Below are positions 9,497 to 22,552 of a stretch of DNA of 64,000 bases, piece after piece; position 1 is the stretch's first letter; every line of letters begins with the position of its first letter. Below the pieces are notes generated by a model. That model was not told where the DNA came from. It worked only from the letters and a program-made list of their open reading frames with translations, and ran no database searches. The stretch comes from Microdochium bolleyi. Lineage: Eukaryota > Ascomycota > Sordariomycetes > Xylariales > Microdochiaceae. The stretch covers positions 1,116,001 to 1,180,000 of the forward strand of contig KQ964248.1 in the NCBI GenBank assembly GCA_001566295.1, in the 5' to 3' direction. Position numbers and translations under genes: made by a program.

Positions 9497-12110
9497 ACCA
9501 ATTTCAAACATGTGCTTTACCGGCATCCGAGAACAATGGACTTATTGAACTCAGTAGGTTGTTGGTGGGCAGCGATCAATTGTATGCTGTAGCGGCAAAC
9601 TCGTGCTGCATCTCTTGTGAGCACGACATATCTGAAGGCATATCCCGGCTCTTAGCCATGTTGCTATTGCCGGTGGACCCAGTGACCCAGCCGGAAAGGG
9701 TTGGCCTGGCTTTCAGCGATGCCTGAACCTCCGGGCTCTTCTCCGTTGCTGGCAGCATGGAGGACTGCAGCGTGAGAGCTGGTGCAAGGGAGAAATCACC
9801 TGAAACAAAACAAGGCACGTATGCAATGCCGGTAGCCACCTCTGGAAAGCATATTTCCGTTCATTACGTTTGCTTCAAGAGAGCCGATGCCTGCAGCTTG
9901 CAAGGGTTCTGTGCAGGCGGGTAATTTGCAAGCCTCTGGCGGCTTTAGTGTTTTGACAGGGTCGCCGTGGGACACTTGTCGAAACACCCTGGACTGGCGG
10001 GGAGGTTCTGCCGGGAGTTCCCAGGATTAGGCGCGACAATCCGGATCGACGGCGGATCACTGAGGACTTGGTAGATCTTGTCGTTGACAAGCGAGCTCCT
10101 TTGCCAGTCTTCGTGTTTGCAAGGCACCGGGCAAATATGGTCGTGGCCATCGGCGGGTTCAGTCTGCCTGAGTGAATTGGGCACGTGAACCAGCTCCGGT
10201 GCGTTACGTAGTAGGTTGCTCCAGATGCCGATGCAAGGATAGGAGCATGTATGAGGACGAAGGAGTGCCCGACCCTTGGGAAAAGCAGGTCATCGCAAGC
10301 GAGGATAGGTTCAAAGCATGCATGCATGGCCTGCCGCCGGATGATTGTTCATTGATTATTGTGCAGAGCCACGTGGGGAAGGAGCAGCCGGCAACCAGTG
10401 TAGGCGTGCTTGGTGGTGAGCATCGTGCGACTAACGGCAGGCGCAGGCAGGGCAACCAAGCCCAGTTCAATGGCGGGTTGCCAGGGACGCCAGGGGCTTG
10501 ACTGGAACGTTGCAACAATTAGGCCGTGCCGTCGTGGCCGAGACGCGGCACATCCATGACAGGAGCGGGCGGTTCTTCGTATATTCTGCACACAGGCGAG
10601 ACCAGGCGAGACCACGCTACTCCGCACAGCCAGGATCAGCATCCCACGACAAGGATATGCTTGAGCATCGCTAGGTTGTTATTCCCGGCACGAGAAAGAC
10701 AGGCCTCAACTTGGGGCATCAATCACATCGGCACAAGGATCCGACGACCCAGGAGCCTGGCGAGCCACGGCGCACCGAGACTGCACGAGAGACAAGCAGG
10801 CGGCACACACTCCGTCCGACACAGCGAAGCGCCCAGAGCAGTCGGGCATGCGCCACAATGCCGGGAAGAGTCCTGTCGAGACAGCCCGGCCTTGGCTGCC
10901 AGGGTCCAGGATGCTCACAGGTTGCGGAGAGCGGAACTCACGCAATGTTAGCGGATCCGGCAACGCGTCCCAGAACGAGAGCAGAGAAGGGGGAGAGAGA
11001 AAGAGAGCCCACTCGCAACGCGGGATCGGCGGGCCCTAGCGCTGGTGCGTCCACCGTCACTTGCATGGACGGAGTAATGAGCCGAGCCTGCACCGCCCGG
11101 CCGGCCTCCGCGATGCTGCCTCCTGCAGAGAAGCATGCACCAGCACCCGTGGCCCTGTCCACACGAGTCGGCTGCCAGATCGGCACCCGCTGACTAGGAC
11201 CACTGGCCAACTCTGTGGAAGCCACAGTCAAGTCACTTTCAGCAACTGACGCTTCAGGTGCTCATCGCCGGCTACCCACGCCCAGCAGCATCCGACTCGA
11301 GGCGTGGGGGCAAAGTCTGTTGCTGCTCCCCACGCGCCCATGGTCTCGACGCTGCAAGGTTCGGGCCATGACTGGAAATCTCGGCTCTAGTGCAAATCAA
11401 AAAGGCGTCAAATGCAGAGCACTCCCACGATAAGCTAGTTGACTTGGGAAGCCCCGGACTGGTTCTATCGTACCCCAACAGAGAGTGGAGCCCTGGAGCC
11501 AAGGGGACATCGATCCAAGTCTATTTCTGATATCCTGCCTGCCACCCGACAGGCCTCATCTTACTCCAAGACCTCTACTCCGCGCGCTGCTTTCCTCGGA
11601 TTCGTCATCAAGTTCGTTCCTCCATCGTCCTCGCGCGCCCGCTTCTGCCCGCCCACGACCAGAGCTGTGCCGAGTTGGCCTGCAAGGCTGCTACACACAA
11701 TTACCAGCCGCCAGGGAGGTGCCCACCCCTCCTTGTCGAAGCCGGGCAAGCAGTCCAGGACGAGTGTCTCTCACCCTGCTGAGGACGCCACAACCACTGC
11801 GGATGTCGCCGGCCTCCTGCCGCCGAACGCTTCATTAACCGTCGCTGTCGTCAGCCCCAATTCTCTCATTGATTTCGCACACATCGCAGCTGTGACGCAT
11901 CTCAGTACTTTCCACCAAGCTACCTCATATTGCACAAAACGCCGCCAGCCAGACGGCAATAATCTTTTTCGAGCCAGACGCAAGCACTCGTCAGGACTCG
12001 GCCTGATTGGCGAGCCCAGCCCTGCCGGCTGTGCTTGAATCCATCGGTGTCGGTTCGAGCCCTCACGCCTGCTTGCGCGTCAAGTGCTATGCCTTCGGTC
12101 CGGCTGAGGT
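9497..12110. other. Gene-free interval between clpP and the Clr5-domain gene
   Basis: I see no coding-like frame in 2.6 kb. The segment 11,440-12,110 is pyrimidine-rich and probably promoter plus a long 5' leader of the Clr5 gene. A tRNA-like B-box (GGTTCGAGC near 12052) has no cloverleaf around it. No repeats beyond short purine tracts. Confidence 0.4.
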
Positions 12111-14312
12111 ATGGCAGACTCGACACCACCGGGTGCCGTTGCGCCCTCAATGGCAACCCTCTTCTACGCTCATGACCATGCTGGGCATAGAGGTCAACCA
12201 CATGTCCGAGGTGGCCGGCAAACGAAAGAGGAGCCTAGCGATAACCACATACAGCTGTACGATATCGCGTACTTCAACCCTCAGCAGTCCACTCCGACAA
12301 CACGTGCGAAAGCGAACGAGGGGAACGAGGCCCAGCAGCCGTCTCCCGAATCGAACCGGTCCCGGAGTAGGGGCAGCACACAGCCATCGAGGTCACCCTC
12401 GGCTACGACGGCCGCGCCCAAGCCACTGACTTTCAAGGAGTTTGTGTCACCAGCAGCGGCTCGGAAATCCAAGCATGAGAGACACTCTCGCCAGGAGTGG
12501 GACTCCCGTAAAGATGACATTCATAAACTTTACATCGAAGAAGGGCGCCCACTCCGAGACGTCATGAAGATCATGGAGACTCGAGGTTTTAAGGCGACGT
12601 GAGAACTCCAGCCCTTCCTCGCTCGAACCTCTCATGTGTTCTCGGAGCTGACTTTCGTCCCCTGCATAGCACAAAGATGTACAAACTTCGACTAGCTGAA
12701 TGGTAGGTGGCATTGCAATCCTCGTGAGCTTGTTGACTAGGCTGCTGTAGACTTTGGATACCATGAACCGCAACGCTGACTGCCCTAAAGGGAGTTCAAC
12801 AAGAACAACCGCGAGCGCGACATTGCTGCAATGCTCCAGGTCCAGGGCGAGCGCAGCGCAGCTGGCAAGACGACAACCTTTCGACGACACGGAAAGCCGA
12901 TCCAAATAGAGGCTTATCTACGACGTAAGGGCATTGACACGTGCAATCTGCCAACAGTCATGCTGGAAGACCAACGACAATTACCAACCTATATACGACA
13001 ACTGACACCGCCACCGTCCGTCTCTGCCACTGGCCGCGCGAGGCTTCAGGAGCTGCTACTGCAATCTTTCCGCGATCTCGCTTGGAAGCGACATGCTGCT
13101 ATGGGTCCTGGTGGATCGTGGATTGTAGAAAAGAGTCGCTACGTGGGGACCCCTACCATGGTTGCTTTGCGCGACATGTACGATGCCGACTGTCTGTTCG
13201 CACAAGGGCTTCCAAAGCTCGGTGGTGCCGTATGTGAACGGTCGTTTCGGTCTCTCCATCACCTCGTGCTAGACCCGACTTTGGATGGCTTCTGTCACCT
13301 GGTGACCAATTTGCAGCGTATGCACAGCCCTGGCATTGGAAAGGAGACGTGGAAGTATCTGTCCGGCTACGCTCGAGCGATACAAGCTACAGGGCCTATC
13401 AAGCCGCTCTTGGAGCACATCGAGAAGCTCTTTGATGCCGACCAAACCGGATTAGAGGAACGCCAAGAGTTTCTGACTGACTGCATCGACCATATATTGA
13501 TGTCTGACGAAAACGAGATTGGGTTCCCTGCATCCACGATAACACAGCTTTATCCCTTCCTCTTCCAGATACCCGTATTCGATGGTGCAGCCAACCCACA
13601 GTATCAGCGCCTCCAGCGACGATGCGATATCAATCGCCTGGCCCAGCTTCGAAGTGTACAGCGGGAGCTCTCTGCGACGCCCGAGTTGCAATCGGACTCG
13701 CCCATCAAGGCTGAGGAAGCTGCGTTTACGACCACCATGATAAAGCGACTTCAGGCTGAGGAAGAGGCTTTCTTTGAATCACTACAGCTCCTCATGATAG
13801 GTGACCAGAGCGACTGGCGCAGTCCTCAGGTGGCAGACCTGTGCACGTCGATCCTTGCACGTGCCAGCGATCCCCAGTTCGAGGGTGGGTACTACGCATA
13901 TAACGCCTACAAGGGACTTGCAGCGGCCAACAAGGCACTCTGGGATCAAGAGAAGGTACAGGACCGCATTGTTGAGGTTCTGTCGCCGCAAGATTTTGGC
14001 GCCACTCTGTCGCCTGTGTCGCCTGTCTCCGCCTCTGGCCCTACCTCGCTGGCTAGTTCACCCTACCCTCAGCAATCACCACACCAGACCAAGACGAAGC
14101 TGGACGTTGCGATCTCGTTTCTAGAGCAGGCGATCGGCATAATCAGGCACTGGACAGAATCGGAAGCTCTACTGCTCGAAGATCTTGGCAAGCTGGAGGT
14201 ATGGAGCCGTGAGGCTGGGGACATTGCGCGAGTCGCCCATGCCCACAACATGAGGGACGAGTGTGTCAGCAATCTCTTAGAAAGCACCTTGTCTCTGAGC
14301 TTGCATTCTTGA
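12111..14312 (+). CDS. Clr5-domain protein
   Basis: Three exons: 12111-12598, 12670-12702 and 12791-14312, giving 680 residues. The 33-base middle exon joins the two halves of a Clr5 domain: residues about 125-162 ('EWDSRKDDIHKLYIEEGRPLRDV...') continue through 'TKMYKLRLAEWEFNKNN' to about 180. This is the helix-turn-helix-like module common at the N terminus of filamentous-fungal proteins of poorly known function; its name comes from the fission yeast silencing factor Clr5. The first 120 residues are polar and disordered. The remaining 490 residues are mostly helical, with no named domain that I can see, only a Ser/Pro/Gln linker near 625-650. Nuclear DNA binding is an inference from the domain. 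The start is the first ATG in frame with the domain; a Met further in is possible. Confidence 0.82.
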
Positions 14313-15792
14313 GATGGATTCCGCGCATGAGCAAGATGTTCATGTACATTCTCAGCGAGGAAGAGACGGCCGTCGCAGCTAGCATCATGCATTGTCGTGT
14401 ACTATCACTTAGGGAAGATGCCACCTAGAATTGCTACTCTGAAGTCTTCCAAGCTGCCATTCCTATTCTTCTACGGACCAAGTTCAACAAGGGGACCAAC
14501 CGTCCATCTTGAGGACATTATGTCATCCTGCTCGCATATGTTCACACGCAACAACCACTCGACGAATTCACCTCAAAGCATAGCAAAATAATTCAGAACT
14601 GCCAAGCTCCGTATTCAAAGCTGTCATATAATCTAAGCTGCAAGACCAACGTCAGAGGACGGGCTTCGAGACGCCTGTTGGCGATGGGACTTTGAAGAGT
14701 ACCAGCTGTGCTGTGCGCGTCTGCAGGCAGGGTCCATTGTTGAGAATCCGGCTAAGAAAGCGCATATGCACATGGGCCGTACCGCGAAGGCCCTGTGATG
14801 CCCGAAGCATGACGGCAGTCTCAAGGGCGTTAGTTGTGTGCCAAACTACTGACCCCAAGCCAAGCGTTCACTTGACTTGTCAAAAGGCAGAACGGCACGG
14901 TCCGGACAGTATAGTGATAGGGGCGCAAACAGCATTGGCGAGGGGAGCAAAGCTTCCGCGTGCAGAAGCCTGCAGGTGACGTCATGTGGTGCCGGACGAC
15001 CCAGGAAGGCGGAAGGGACCCCTGGAAGCAAGACCGTTGGAAGAGGAGTGCCGAGGATGATGTGCACCGCACCACCCACCACACCTTTTCGGACGCCCAC
15101 AAACCAAGCGCGTCGGCCAGTCGGTGCGGTCGCAAGCTCGAAGAAGGAGATGAATGCGAGGCAGCCCTGTTTCTGACCGAAGGTTTCGTTGGAAAGTGTC
15201 AAGGCGGCACATGCACGAGAGGCCGAGGCTTGCTCGGGCCTGGCAACTGCCGAGCCAGCCGGTTGGGTTCGTCAACCCTGGCGTGTTTGCTGCACCAGCT
15301 CAAGGCTGATGGAGGGGTACAGTTGTATTCTGCGGTGGTTCTGAACTAGGCTGCCGTCCCCCAGCTTGTTGCTCTCTGTCCTGTTCCGTGGTCTTCTGTC
15401 GTTGCCTTGCCGCATCGGTCGGACAGGAAGCACCAGCTGCAGACGTTGTCAGTGTCAGGGCGGCCAGGGTCCACCTGCATAGGGCTCTTTGTCTGCCCCA
15501 CTAGCATTCGAGGATGGGGTCTGGCATCGTCACAGAGTACGTCGCTAGTGCCGCGCCTGCCGTCCAGGCCTCCATCATCATCATCATCCATCCTGTCTCC
15601 GTCGCCAGTCTTCTCTCTTTCTCCGTTACCGAGGCGTTGCCGGCCAGGGACGTGCCACTACTGGGCTTTATTGTCGTATTATCATTACCTATGCATCTTT
15701 CTGAATACATCCCTACTTCATCTCTTCCGCGCGAGACCCCTATTTCTCTTTCCACATAGTCCTGGGCTGCTTGCACCGCAGCGACTGTCGCC
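14313..15792. other. Intergenic region and leader of the sterol acyltransferase gene
   Basis: No coding-like frame. The last 350 bases are rich in T and C and contain a short ATC repeat at about 15576-15590; they look like promoter and 5' leader. Nothing else was recognised. Confidence 0.45.
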
Positions 15793-17596
15793 ATGGCCTC
15801 TTCAACCGATGTCGACCTGCGCTCCACCGGCGGTCCCGACCACGACCATGTCCTGCGCCCTCGCCCTCGCAAGCCGCAGCACTCACAGCTGTCGGGCCTC
15901 GTCAAGGAGCTCAGTGCCTCATCGGCCGCCGCGACCTCGGCCATGCTCTCAACCGAGGACCCGGCATCGGGCCTGACGAGCGGCCGGTCGACACCGATAC
16001 CAGAGAACGCCCCCGAGTCGACAAAGGCCATCTCCTCTGCGCGCCGGCAGGTCCGCGCCGAGCGCCGGGGCCGCATCTTCCCGACCATCGAGTACGCCTC
16101 GCGAGTGTCGCACTTTGATCCCGAGTCAGACTATCGCGACTTCCACGGCTTCTTCAACCTCTTCTGGATCGGCCTCGCCATCATGGCCACCACCACCATG
16201 CTGCGCAACTACAAGGACACGGGCTCCCTCCTGCGCATCCAGATCTGGCAGCTGTTCCCCATAAAGCTCTGGCACCTCGCCATAGCCGACTTCCTCATGG
16301 TCGCCAGCACCGCCGTCAGCTTGCCCTTGCACAACTTCACCCGCCGATGCTCGGGGACAAGTGCCTGGACCTGGAACAAGGCCGGTATGGCCTTCCAAAG
16401 CATATACCAGGTCGTGTGGCTGTCCGTCTGGGTCGCTCTCCCCTTCCTCCTCGACTGGACCTGGACAGCTCAGGTCTTCTTTCTCTTACACACCATGGTC
16501 CTTCTCATGAAGATGCACTCGTACGCCTTCTACATTGGGCACCTTTCGGAGACAGAGAAGCGCCTGCACGCCCTCGACAACCCACAGAGCCCCGCGGCCT
16601 CCAAGGCTCCCGCGTATAACTACCCGACTGCCGAGCATCCGCAGGGGAGACATCCACACGCCGACCTGGAAATCACGGATAAGGACGGCGACGAGGACAG
16701 CGTCAACAGCGAGGCGCTCGCGCAGCTGCGGGAGGATCTGGCGCGCGAGCTCACGAGCCCGATTGGCAACGTCACCTACCCACAAAACCTGACGTGGTCC
16801 AACTATGCCGACTACCTGCTCTGCCCGACGCTTTGCTACGAGCTCGAGTACCCTCGCAATAAGTCCATCAACTGGACGTCGCTAATTGCCAAGATTGTGG
16901 CGGTGTTCGGCTGCATCTTCCTCCTGACCATTATCTCAGAGGAGTTCATCCTGCCGGTCCTCCAAGACTCGAGCCTGCGCCTCCAAGTGCAGCCGCCCAT
17001 TTCGGCGACGGAAACGCTGCTCATCCTCTCCGAGACCATATCATGGCTGCTCTTCCCCTTCATGCTGACCTTCCTGCTCGTCTTCCTCGTCATCTTTGAG
17101 TACGTCCTGGGCGCATCCGCCGAGATCACGCGCTTCGGAGACCGCCACTTCTACTCGGACTGGTGGAACAGCACCGACTGGATGGAGTTCAGCCGCGAGT
17201 GGAACGTCCCCGTGTACCGCTTCCTTCGACGGCACGTGTACCACACCTCGCGCCCGAGGATCGGGCGCAACATGGCGACGCTCATCACGTTCCTGATCTC
17301 GGCGTTTGGGCACGAGATCGTCATGGCGTGCATCACGAAGAAGGTGCGCGGGTACGGCTTCGTGTGCCAGATGCTGCAGCTCCCGATCGTCATGCTGCAG
17401 AACACACGCCTGGTGAGGAAGCACAAGACGGCCAACAACGTGCTGTTCTGGTGCAGCATGATCATGGGGCTGAGTCTGGTGGGTGTTCCCCACTCTTTCT
17501 CCTATATTGTACCCTGGTGCCTTTCTTTTCTTGTGGAGTACAGGTGTGCTAACACGTCCCTGGTTGCAGATCTGCTCGCTATATGTCCTTGTATAA
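15793..17596 (+). CDS. ARE2: Sterol O-acyltransferase (MBOAT family, ARE1/ARE2 type)
   Basis: Two exons: 15793-17478 and 17570-17596, giving 570 residues. The intron has a textbook branch site (tgctaac) 22 bases before its AG. Splicing restores the usual short family ending (...SLICSLYVLV) instead of running into a repetitive tail. The enzyme transfers fatty acyl groups from acyl-CoA to sterols in the ER membrane, making steryl esters for lipid droplets. Family marks are present: 'FYSDWWN' at 453-459 and the catalytic histidine 507 in 'FGHEIVMA'. Eight or more hydrophobic segments run from about residue 120 to the end, including 'MKMHSY'. The first about 95 residues are a soluble Ser/Thr/Arg-rich region, typical of fungal ARE proteins. 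Which of the two yeast paralogues it matches cannot be decided here. Confidence 0.94.
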
Positions 17597-17993
17597 CACC
17601 GTCGCAAACATACATCCATACATACAAACCTGCCCGGGTACATACACACACAGCAGGCAAAGATACAAGCAGAGGAAGAGGGGATAACTAGAGACTGGCG
17701 ACTCTTGTAAGCTCCAGATATGCCTTCAATCACGGCATGTGTCACGTCGCGGCTTGAGGCGAGCAAGTGCGCATTTCAGAGACTAGCTAGAGAGAAAGAG
17801 AGAGCGGGACACCGGGATGAGAGAAGGAGCAGGCAGAACAGCTCGACGCCGGGCTTTACCTTGTCTCGCTCCTGGAGTTGCGACTCCACTGTACAGTCTT
17901 CCATTCAAGTTTTATACCCTACCTTCCTACCTACCTATCGACCAACCTATACACCTACGAAATTCCTGTTTCGCCTCAAGTACCTCCCTGCCC

Positions 17994-18018
17994 ACCTACC
18001 TACCTACCTACCTACCTA
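17994..18018. repeat. CCTA tetranucleotide repeat
   Basis: Six tandem copies of ACCT/CCTA, with looser copies of the same unit about 70 bases upstream. It lies in the presumed 3' flank of the acyltransferase gene. It is not the TTAGGG telomere unit. Confidence 0.85.
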
Positions 18019-18665
18019 ACCTCTCCTTGGTCCGTCTCCTGATGCGCCGGGGATCGCAGAGTTGTTCAGCTGTGTGTTTCTTTCCATATACCGTCTATAT
18101 ACCCCCATCTCTCTATAATATCACTCCCTCTGGTTTCTCATTGTTCATTGTATTTGTAGTACAAGCTCGTGTTGTGAAGACATCGAGATATACATAGGTT
18201 ATTACATCCTGGTCACGCCGAAAATGTGTGTGTATGCATACATGCATATATGTATGTCAAATGCCGGACGTTGCCTGTATTGTTGAACGAGATGACCGGC
18301 TACAGGCGCCGGTTGGTCCCCCTCACAAATAACATCGATATATCAGCACGAATACAGTCAAGCGCTGCGGGCTTGTTTGATGCTTGTGTCATATTTTGAA
18401 CGCCTATTCGAACGCCTGATAGAACAGCCCTTCTCTTTCAGGTGGACATTGTGTGCTCGGGGCCATTCCTCTCCGCCGCCACGAGGACCAACGGGTCCTG
18501 CATCGCATCCCTAGCCTTGGGCTAAGCAGCGACCTCGAGCACGGCCTCCGCCATCCACGCCATCGCCATACCAGCGACTTCGCCACCGCGGAGCCCCGCG
18601 CCCACGCCTCTGCGTAGCCGGCTCCAGACTTTGACTGCAACAAGGGAAGACAGAAATAAAGGAGC

Positions 18666-18686
18666 GGGGGGGGGGGGGGGGGGGGG
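18666..18686. repeat. Poly-G run of 21 bases
   Basis: An uninterrupted 21-G homopolymer in intergenic DNA. Its length may be inexact because such runs are prone to sequencing error. Confidence 0.8.
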
Positions 18687-19144
18687 TCCTTGCAACGCGC
18701 GTGGAGACAAAATAAAGAACGGCACGCTATGCCTAGAGGGTCTTGCGCAAGAAAAGGGTATTATCAAATGATGTAGCTGTTCAAAGATAATTCAACAAAC
18801 AAGGTTGGAAGTGAATAGAAAATGCTTGCGGCAAGGCTTTTGTCGGTGCCATTGGCTGAAAGATCAGGAACACGTCTAAAGTGGGTGAAAGCAGACAAAA
18901 CCAGGGTATGAGAAATGACTAAACGCCTCGCTGTTTTGGGCACGCTGTACGTGTTACCCAAACTCCGTGATAACGCCACAAGGAAATCGATCGGCTTGGT
19001 CGGGTGGTAAGTCGTGGTATGCAGACTCTCTGGGACACGTTCGAACGGAACTGGGGAACGGGATGGATCGTATGAGCAGATCTTCGGCGCAGGCTACCCG
19101 TGGTTCCACAGAGCCACAGCTGTCTCATGATAGTCGGAGGATAT

Positions 19145-20620
19145 TCACATCACGAGACAGCACCCGCAGCCTTTATCCTTCTTCTTCTCTTCCACAACCT
19201 CCATGGGCTCCGGCCTCGGCTCTGGTACTGGCATCGGCTGCACCGGGGGAGCACCGATCCGAGGACTCGGCATCGGACTGACTAGAGGCTTGTCCTGGAT
19301 TTTCGGCATCGTCGAGTAAGAGCTTGTGCCCGGCCGACTTCCGATCGTGGGGCTCTTAGCCTCTGCCCGCAGGGGCCATTCTCCTTGTTCGGCGTCTTCT
19401 GGTGCGGACTTGGACTTCTGGAGCTCAGGGGGCTTCAGGAGCTCCTGCTCGTTCAGCGGCCGGAACTCGGTGTCATACACATTGCCAAACTTGCCCTCAG
19501 ACTCCCACTTCTCCTGCTGCAAGCGCTTCGCAACTGTGGGGAGAAGTTGCTGGTCGGGCGGCAGGCGAGGATCGGGCTTGTATGCGGAGATCATCCACGG
19601 CGGCTCTCCCTCAGGCACTCTGATCTCGCCAGATCTTGTGCTTGGGCGTGTCGCAGAACCACTACGGGCAGTGCCAACTGGGTTCGATCCGGACCTGGTC
19701 TTGGGCCGAGACTGCGTAGCGACCTTAGCTGGGCCAGATGTCTTGCGCGGTTGGGCGGCCTTCTTGGGAGATACTTCTCCCGCCGGGCGCTTCACGGCTT
19801 GGCCCGTAGGAGAATCATCCAGCCGGTGCGAACTTCCGCTGGCTGTGCGTGGTTTCGACAAAGAGAACGATTGGTCGTCATCGAGAAGTGTTCCGTTGCT
19901 GGCTTTCCTGGTCATGGGCGCATCTCGATCGAGGTAGTCTACCGGGATGGGTGCGGGGCTCACTTTGGCCACGGGGATCTTGGAGCCCTTGCCTGTGCCT
20001 GTGCCGCCCTGTATCCAAAACTGTTCGTTGGCGTCTTCGGCGATCTCGTCGGGCAGACGCAGATCCCAGGTGGCAACTTCAGCCTCGGGGGTCCAGTCTG
20101 ATTGGACCGAGTTCTTGCGTGAAGTCGGGCGTCCGTGATGGTGCAACGAGTTGTCCGTGTCGCGTCGGTGCAGGCTTGCCTTGTCCTGACTCCGATCCCG
20201 CCGAGGTCTGCTCGCCGCTCTAACTCTGGGCAGGATGATGCCGGCTGCCTGCAGCTCTTCGCTCTCAATCTTTGCCAGCTTGTCCCGGTGAATCCACTTC
20301 GAATGTTCTGTGACGGGGCCGGCAGACTGGGTACGCTCGTTCGCAGGCCGCTTGTTGTCCGCAGCTGAGGCCGCCCGTCCTGGTCTGGTGTGGTTTTCTG
20401 GTAATAGTTAGTGAAGCGCACCAAGTATCGAATGAGGGTGAAAGCCAGTGCATGAATCGCGGCGAAAGACAGCCACAGCCAAGTCGGTCGATTACTTACC
20501 CTTCAAGTTTGTATAATTGATCTCCGCGAACTGATCAAAATCACCATGACCGCCATTGTGTACTGCTGAGTCATGAGTTGACCCATTCAGATGGGCAGCA
20601 CCCTCATGTTCACTCCTCAT
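19145..20620 (-). CDS. teaR: Prenylated cell-end marker, TeaA receptor TeaR (Mod5-like)
   Basis: Two exons: 20620-20500 and 20397-19145, giving 457 residues. The intron has a GTAAGT donor and a cactaac branch site; splicing continues the frame as 'NLKENHTRPG'. The C terminus is Lys-rich and ends C-G-C-C-L-V-M, so the last four residues C-L-V-M form a CAAX box expected to be farnesylated. In Aspergillus, TeaR anchors the kelch protein TeaA at hyphal tips and steers polarised growth; fission yeast Mod5 does the same for Tea1. Supporting patches are 'WIHRDKLAKIESEELQAAG' near residues 70-90, and a block with 'DPRLPPDQQLLPTVAKRLQQ' near 325, one residue longer than quoted. Most of the protein is disordered and Ser/Arg/Pro-rich, as expected. 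The family call rests on these patches and the CAAX end. The start is the first ATG of exon 1, with no in-frame ATG seen close upstream. Confidence 0.72.
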
Positions 20621-22552
20621 CTTTCTCTGCTTTCTCGGACCGCACTCGCGCTGCGGGACCAGCTATGAGTTCTGCCACGTCAAGGTCTAGGGACCTTTGG
20701 GAGGCACCGCACTCAAAGTGGCCGCCTTCGGTGCTCCTTGCAGGTGTCAGCGTCGTGCTGACTGTGACCGGACCGAATGACGGGCGCGACGAACAGACAT
20801 AGACCAGCCGGCCAGACAGCCAGTGTGGATCTGGACGGGGTAGAAAATGCAAATGGCGATAGACTGCTGCTGAGACGAAAGGGCTGGGATATCGCCTGTC
20901 GGTGAAGGCCGACGTAGTGTAAGACAATTGGGCCGTCTGATTGCGCGTGGGTGCTATTTCGAGTCGGGTGAGACAATGCGGGCTGTACAGGTACTTGGAC
21001 AAAGCGTGCCGAAGCCACGCGGGCGGATGAGTGTGTATGTCGAGGCTGGTGGAGGTGGTATTCAATGGCCTGCACTGGATGCTTGGGAGCCGAGGATCGG
21101 AAGCTGGAAGGGCGTGACCGTGGCTGGGCGTGTCTCACCACGGCGAAGGCGAGCTGGCGGCGGTTGGCAGAGCGTGGTGTGGCTGGGATGAGTTGGAGCG
21201 GATCGACAATTGCAGCAGCAGCAGGAGCAGTCTTCAAGGCAGGTCTGGGCGCGGAGAGGGAACCTTGAAGCCGCAGTGAAGGGGCAGTCTGGAGGCTGCA
21301 GATGGCCGAGGGAGATGGGCGTGAGGATGCTGGACACGCGGTGGACGAGAGGCGGGAAAGGAGAGGCGTGGTCGCGAGACGGAACGGATGGACGAGTTTG
21401 GAGAGGGTGACCAGGGTCAGGTGCAAGCGGCCTAGCTCGAGCTACCTATCGTGTCGTAGCTTGGGCAGAGCACAGCTTGGAGAGCGGAGCCGCCGCCCGC
21501 TGGCTAATTGGCATTAAAACGGACGGGGATGCGCCTGCAGGGTCTGGAGGGCCCCGGGCAGGGGCGGCCCAGCACAGCGCACTCACGAGGCACTCCTCCC
21601 GTCACACTGATAGGTAATCCCTCCGGCACGCACTGCACCCAGTAGTCGCTGCAACCATTGCTCTCTCGCTCGGCCAGTCTCTGCGTCTCCGCCGTCCTGC
21701 CTCTTCTTCCATTGGGCGCGCCCGCGCGTGGTGATGGTGGTGTTGATGGTGATGATGATGGTGATGATGTTGTCGATACTGATGCTGAGAGCCACGGAGG
21801 CGACAGGCACGGAATAGACAGCCAAGCAGGACCTGGACCGCGATAGGCCGTGCCTGGGTGATCCTGGCAAGCCCAACAATGCCGACTCAGAGGCCAACGG
21901 CGGGCCCTCTTTTCCACCGTTGAAATACAGCAATTCCACTAGGCCCTGGCCCTGGCTCGCCTGGCTCTACTGCCCGGGCATGCCATTCGATGGCCTCATC
22001 AATGCAGGTGTCTTTGGATGCTACCTTGCCATCGAGGACCAAGAACAAGTCGTCCGCCTTGGAAAGCAAACATCGCTGACTGTCGATGCGGAGAACCCGG
22101 CATGCCGGCCGGAGTACGTCATGGCTCTGCATCGTTTGTGAACTCCGGCAAGGCTTCATTCTGCTCACCTTCACAGGGCCAGAGGTTCCTTCCTGTCTCG
22201 ACCAGGTGTTGCCTGTTCAGCGGGGTGGGGCTCCATTGACCGAGACAACTTCCCAAGACTCATCTGCATCCCAGTTGACATTCGTGGATTCCTGGTGCTG
22301 CTTCCGCATTACCACGGAGAGCCTGCACCTGACATCAACATTTTCCAACCCATCTTTGCCCCCAACCCTCTCTTGGCAAGACAACACTCTCTTGAGAACC
22401 TCAGCTCAGTCTCAAGTCGTCGCGCCTTACGCCATGGTCGCCTACGATGACTGCCTTCATCGCTGTCCGATCGAGATCTGATGCCAGAGCGGACCACAAA
22501 CCCCCCTCGCCAGCATCTATAAATCCCACTACTTTACAGAACATTTCGTGCA
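20621..22552. other. Divergent promoter region (teaR / phosphoesterase)
   Basis: 1.9 kb between divergent starts. Overlapping frames on both strands are Ser/Arg/Pro-rich and look non-coding. A GGT/GAT-rich repeat lies at about 21,727-21,770. A TATAAA at 22518-22523 lies 35 bases before the phosphoesterase ATG, very close for a TATA box. Confidence 0.45.

Larger units (their letters stand above)
17597..19144. other. Intergenic region between ARE and TeaR genes
   Basis: This is the shared 3' side of two convergent genes. It contains tetranucleotide repeats, TATA/CATA-rich stretches near 18220-18260 and a long homopolymer of G. No coding frame is credible. Confidence 0.5.

Noticed and set aside
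12045..12075. tRNA-like B-box (GGTTCGAGC)
   Set aside because: The flanking bases do not form a T stem, and no A-box, anticodon arm or acceptor stem could be found.
15501..16088. 195-codon antisense frame at the 5' end of the sterol acyltransferase gene
   Set aside because: It mirrors the GC3-biased coding strand of the real gene and has no independent features.
17994..18018. Tetranucleotide repeat considered as a possible telomere-like or transposon-end repeat
   Set aside because: The CCTA unit is not TTAGGG/CCCTAA, there are no terminal inverted repeats or target-site duplications nearby, and normal genes continue on both sides.
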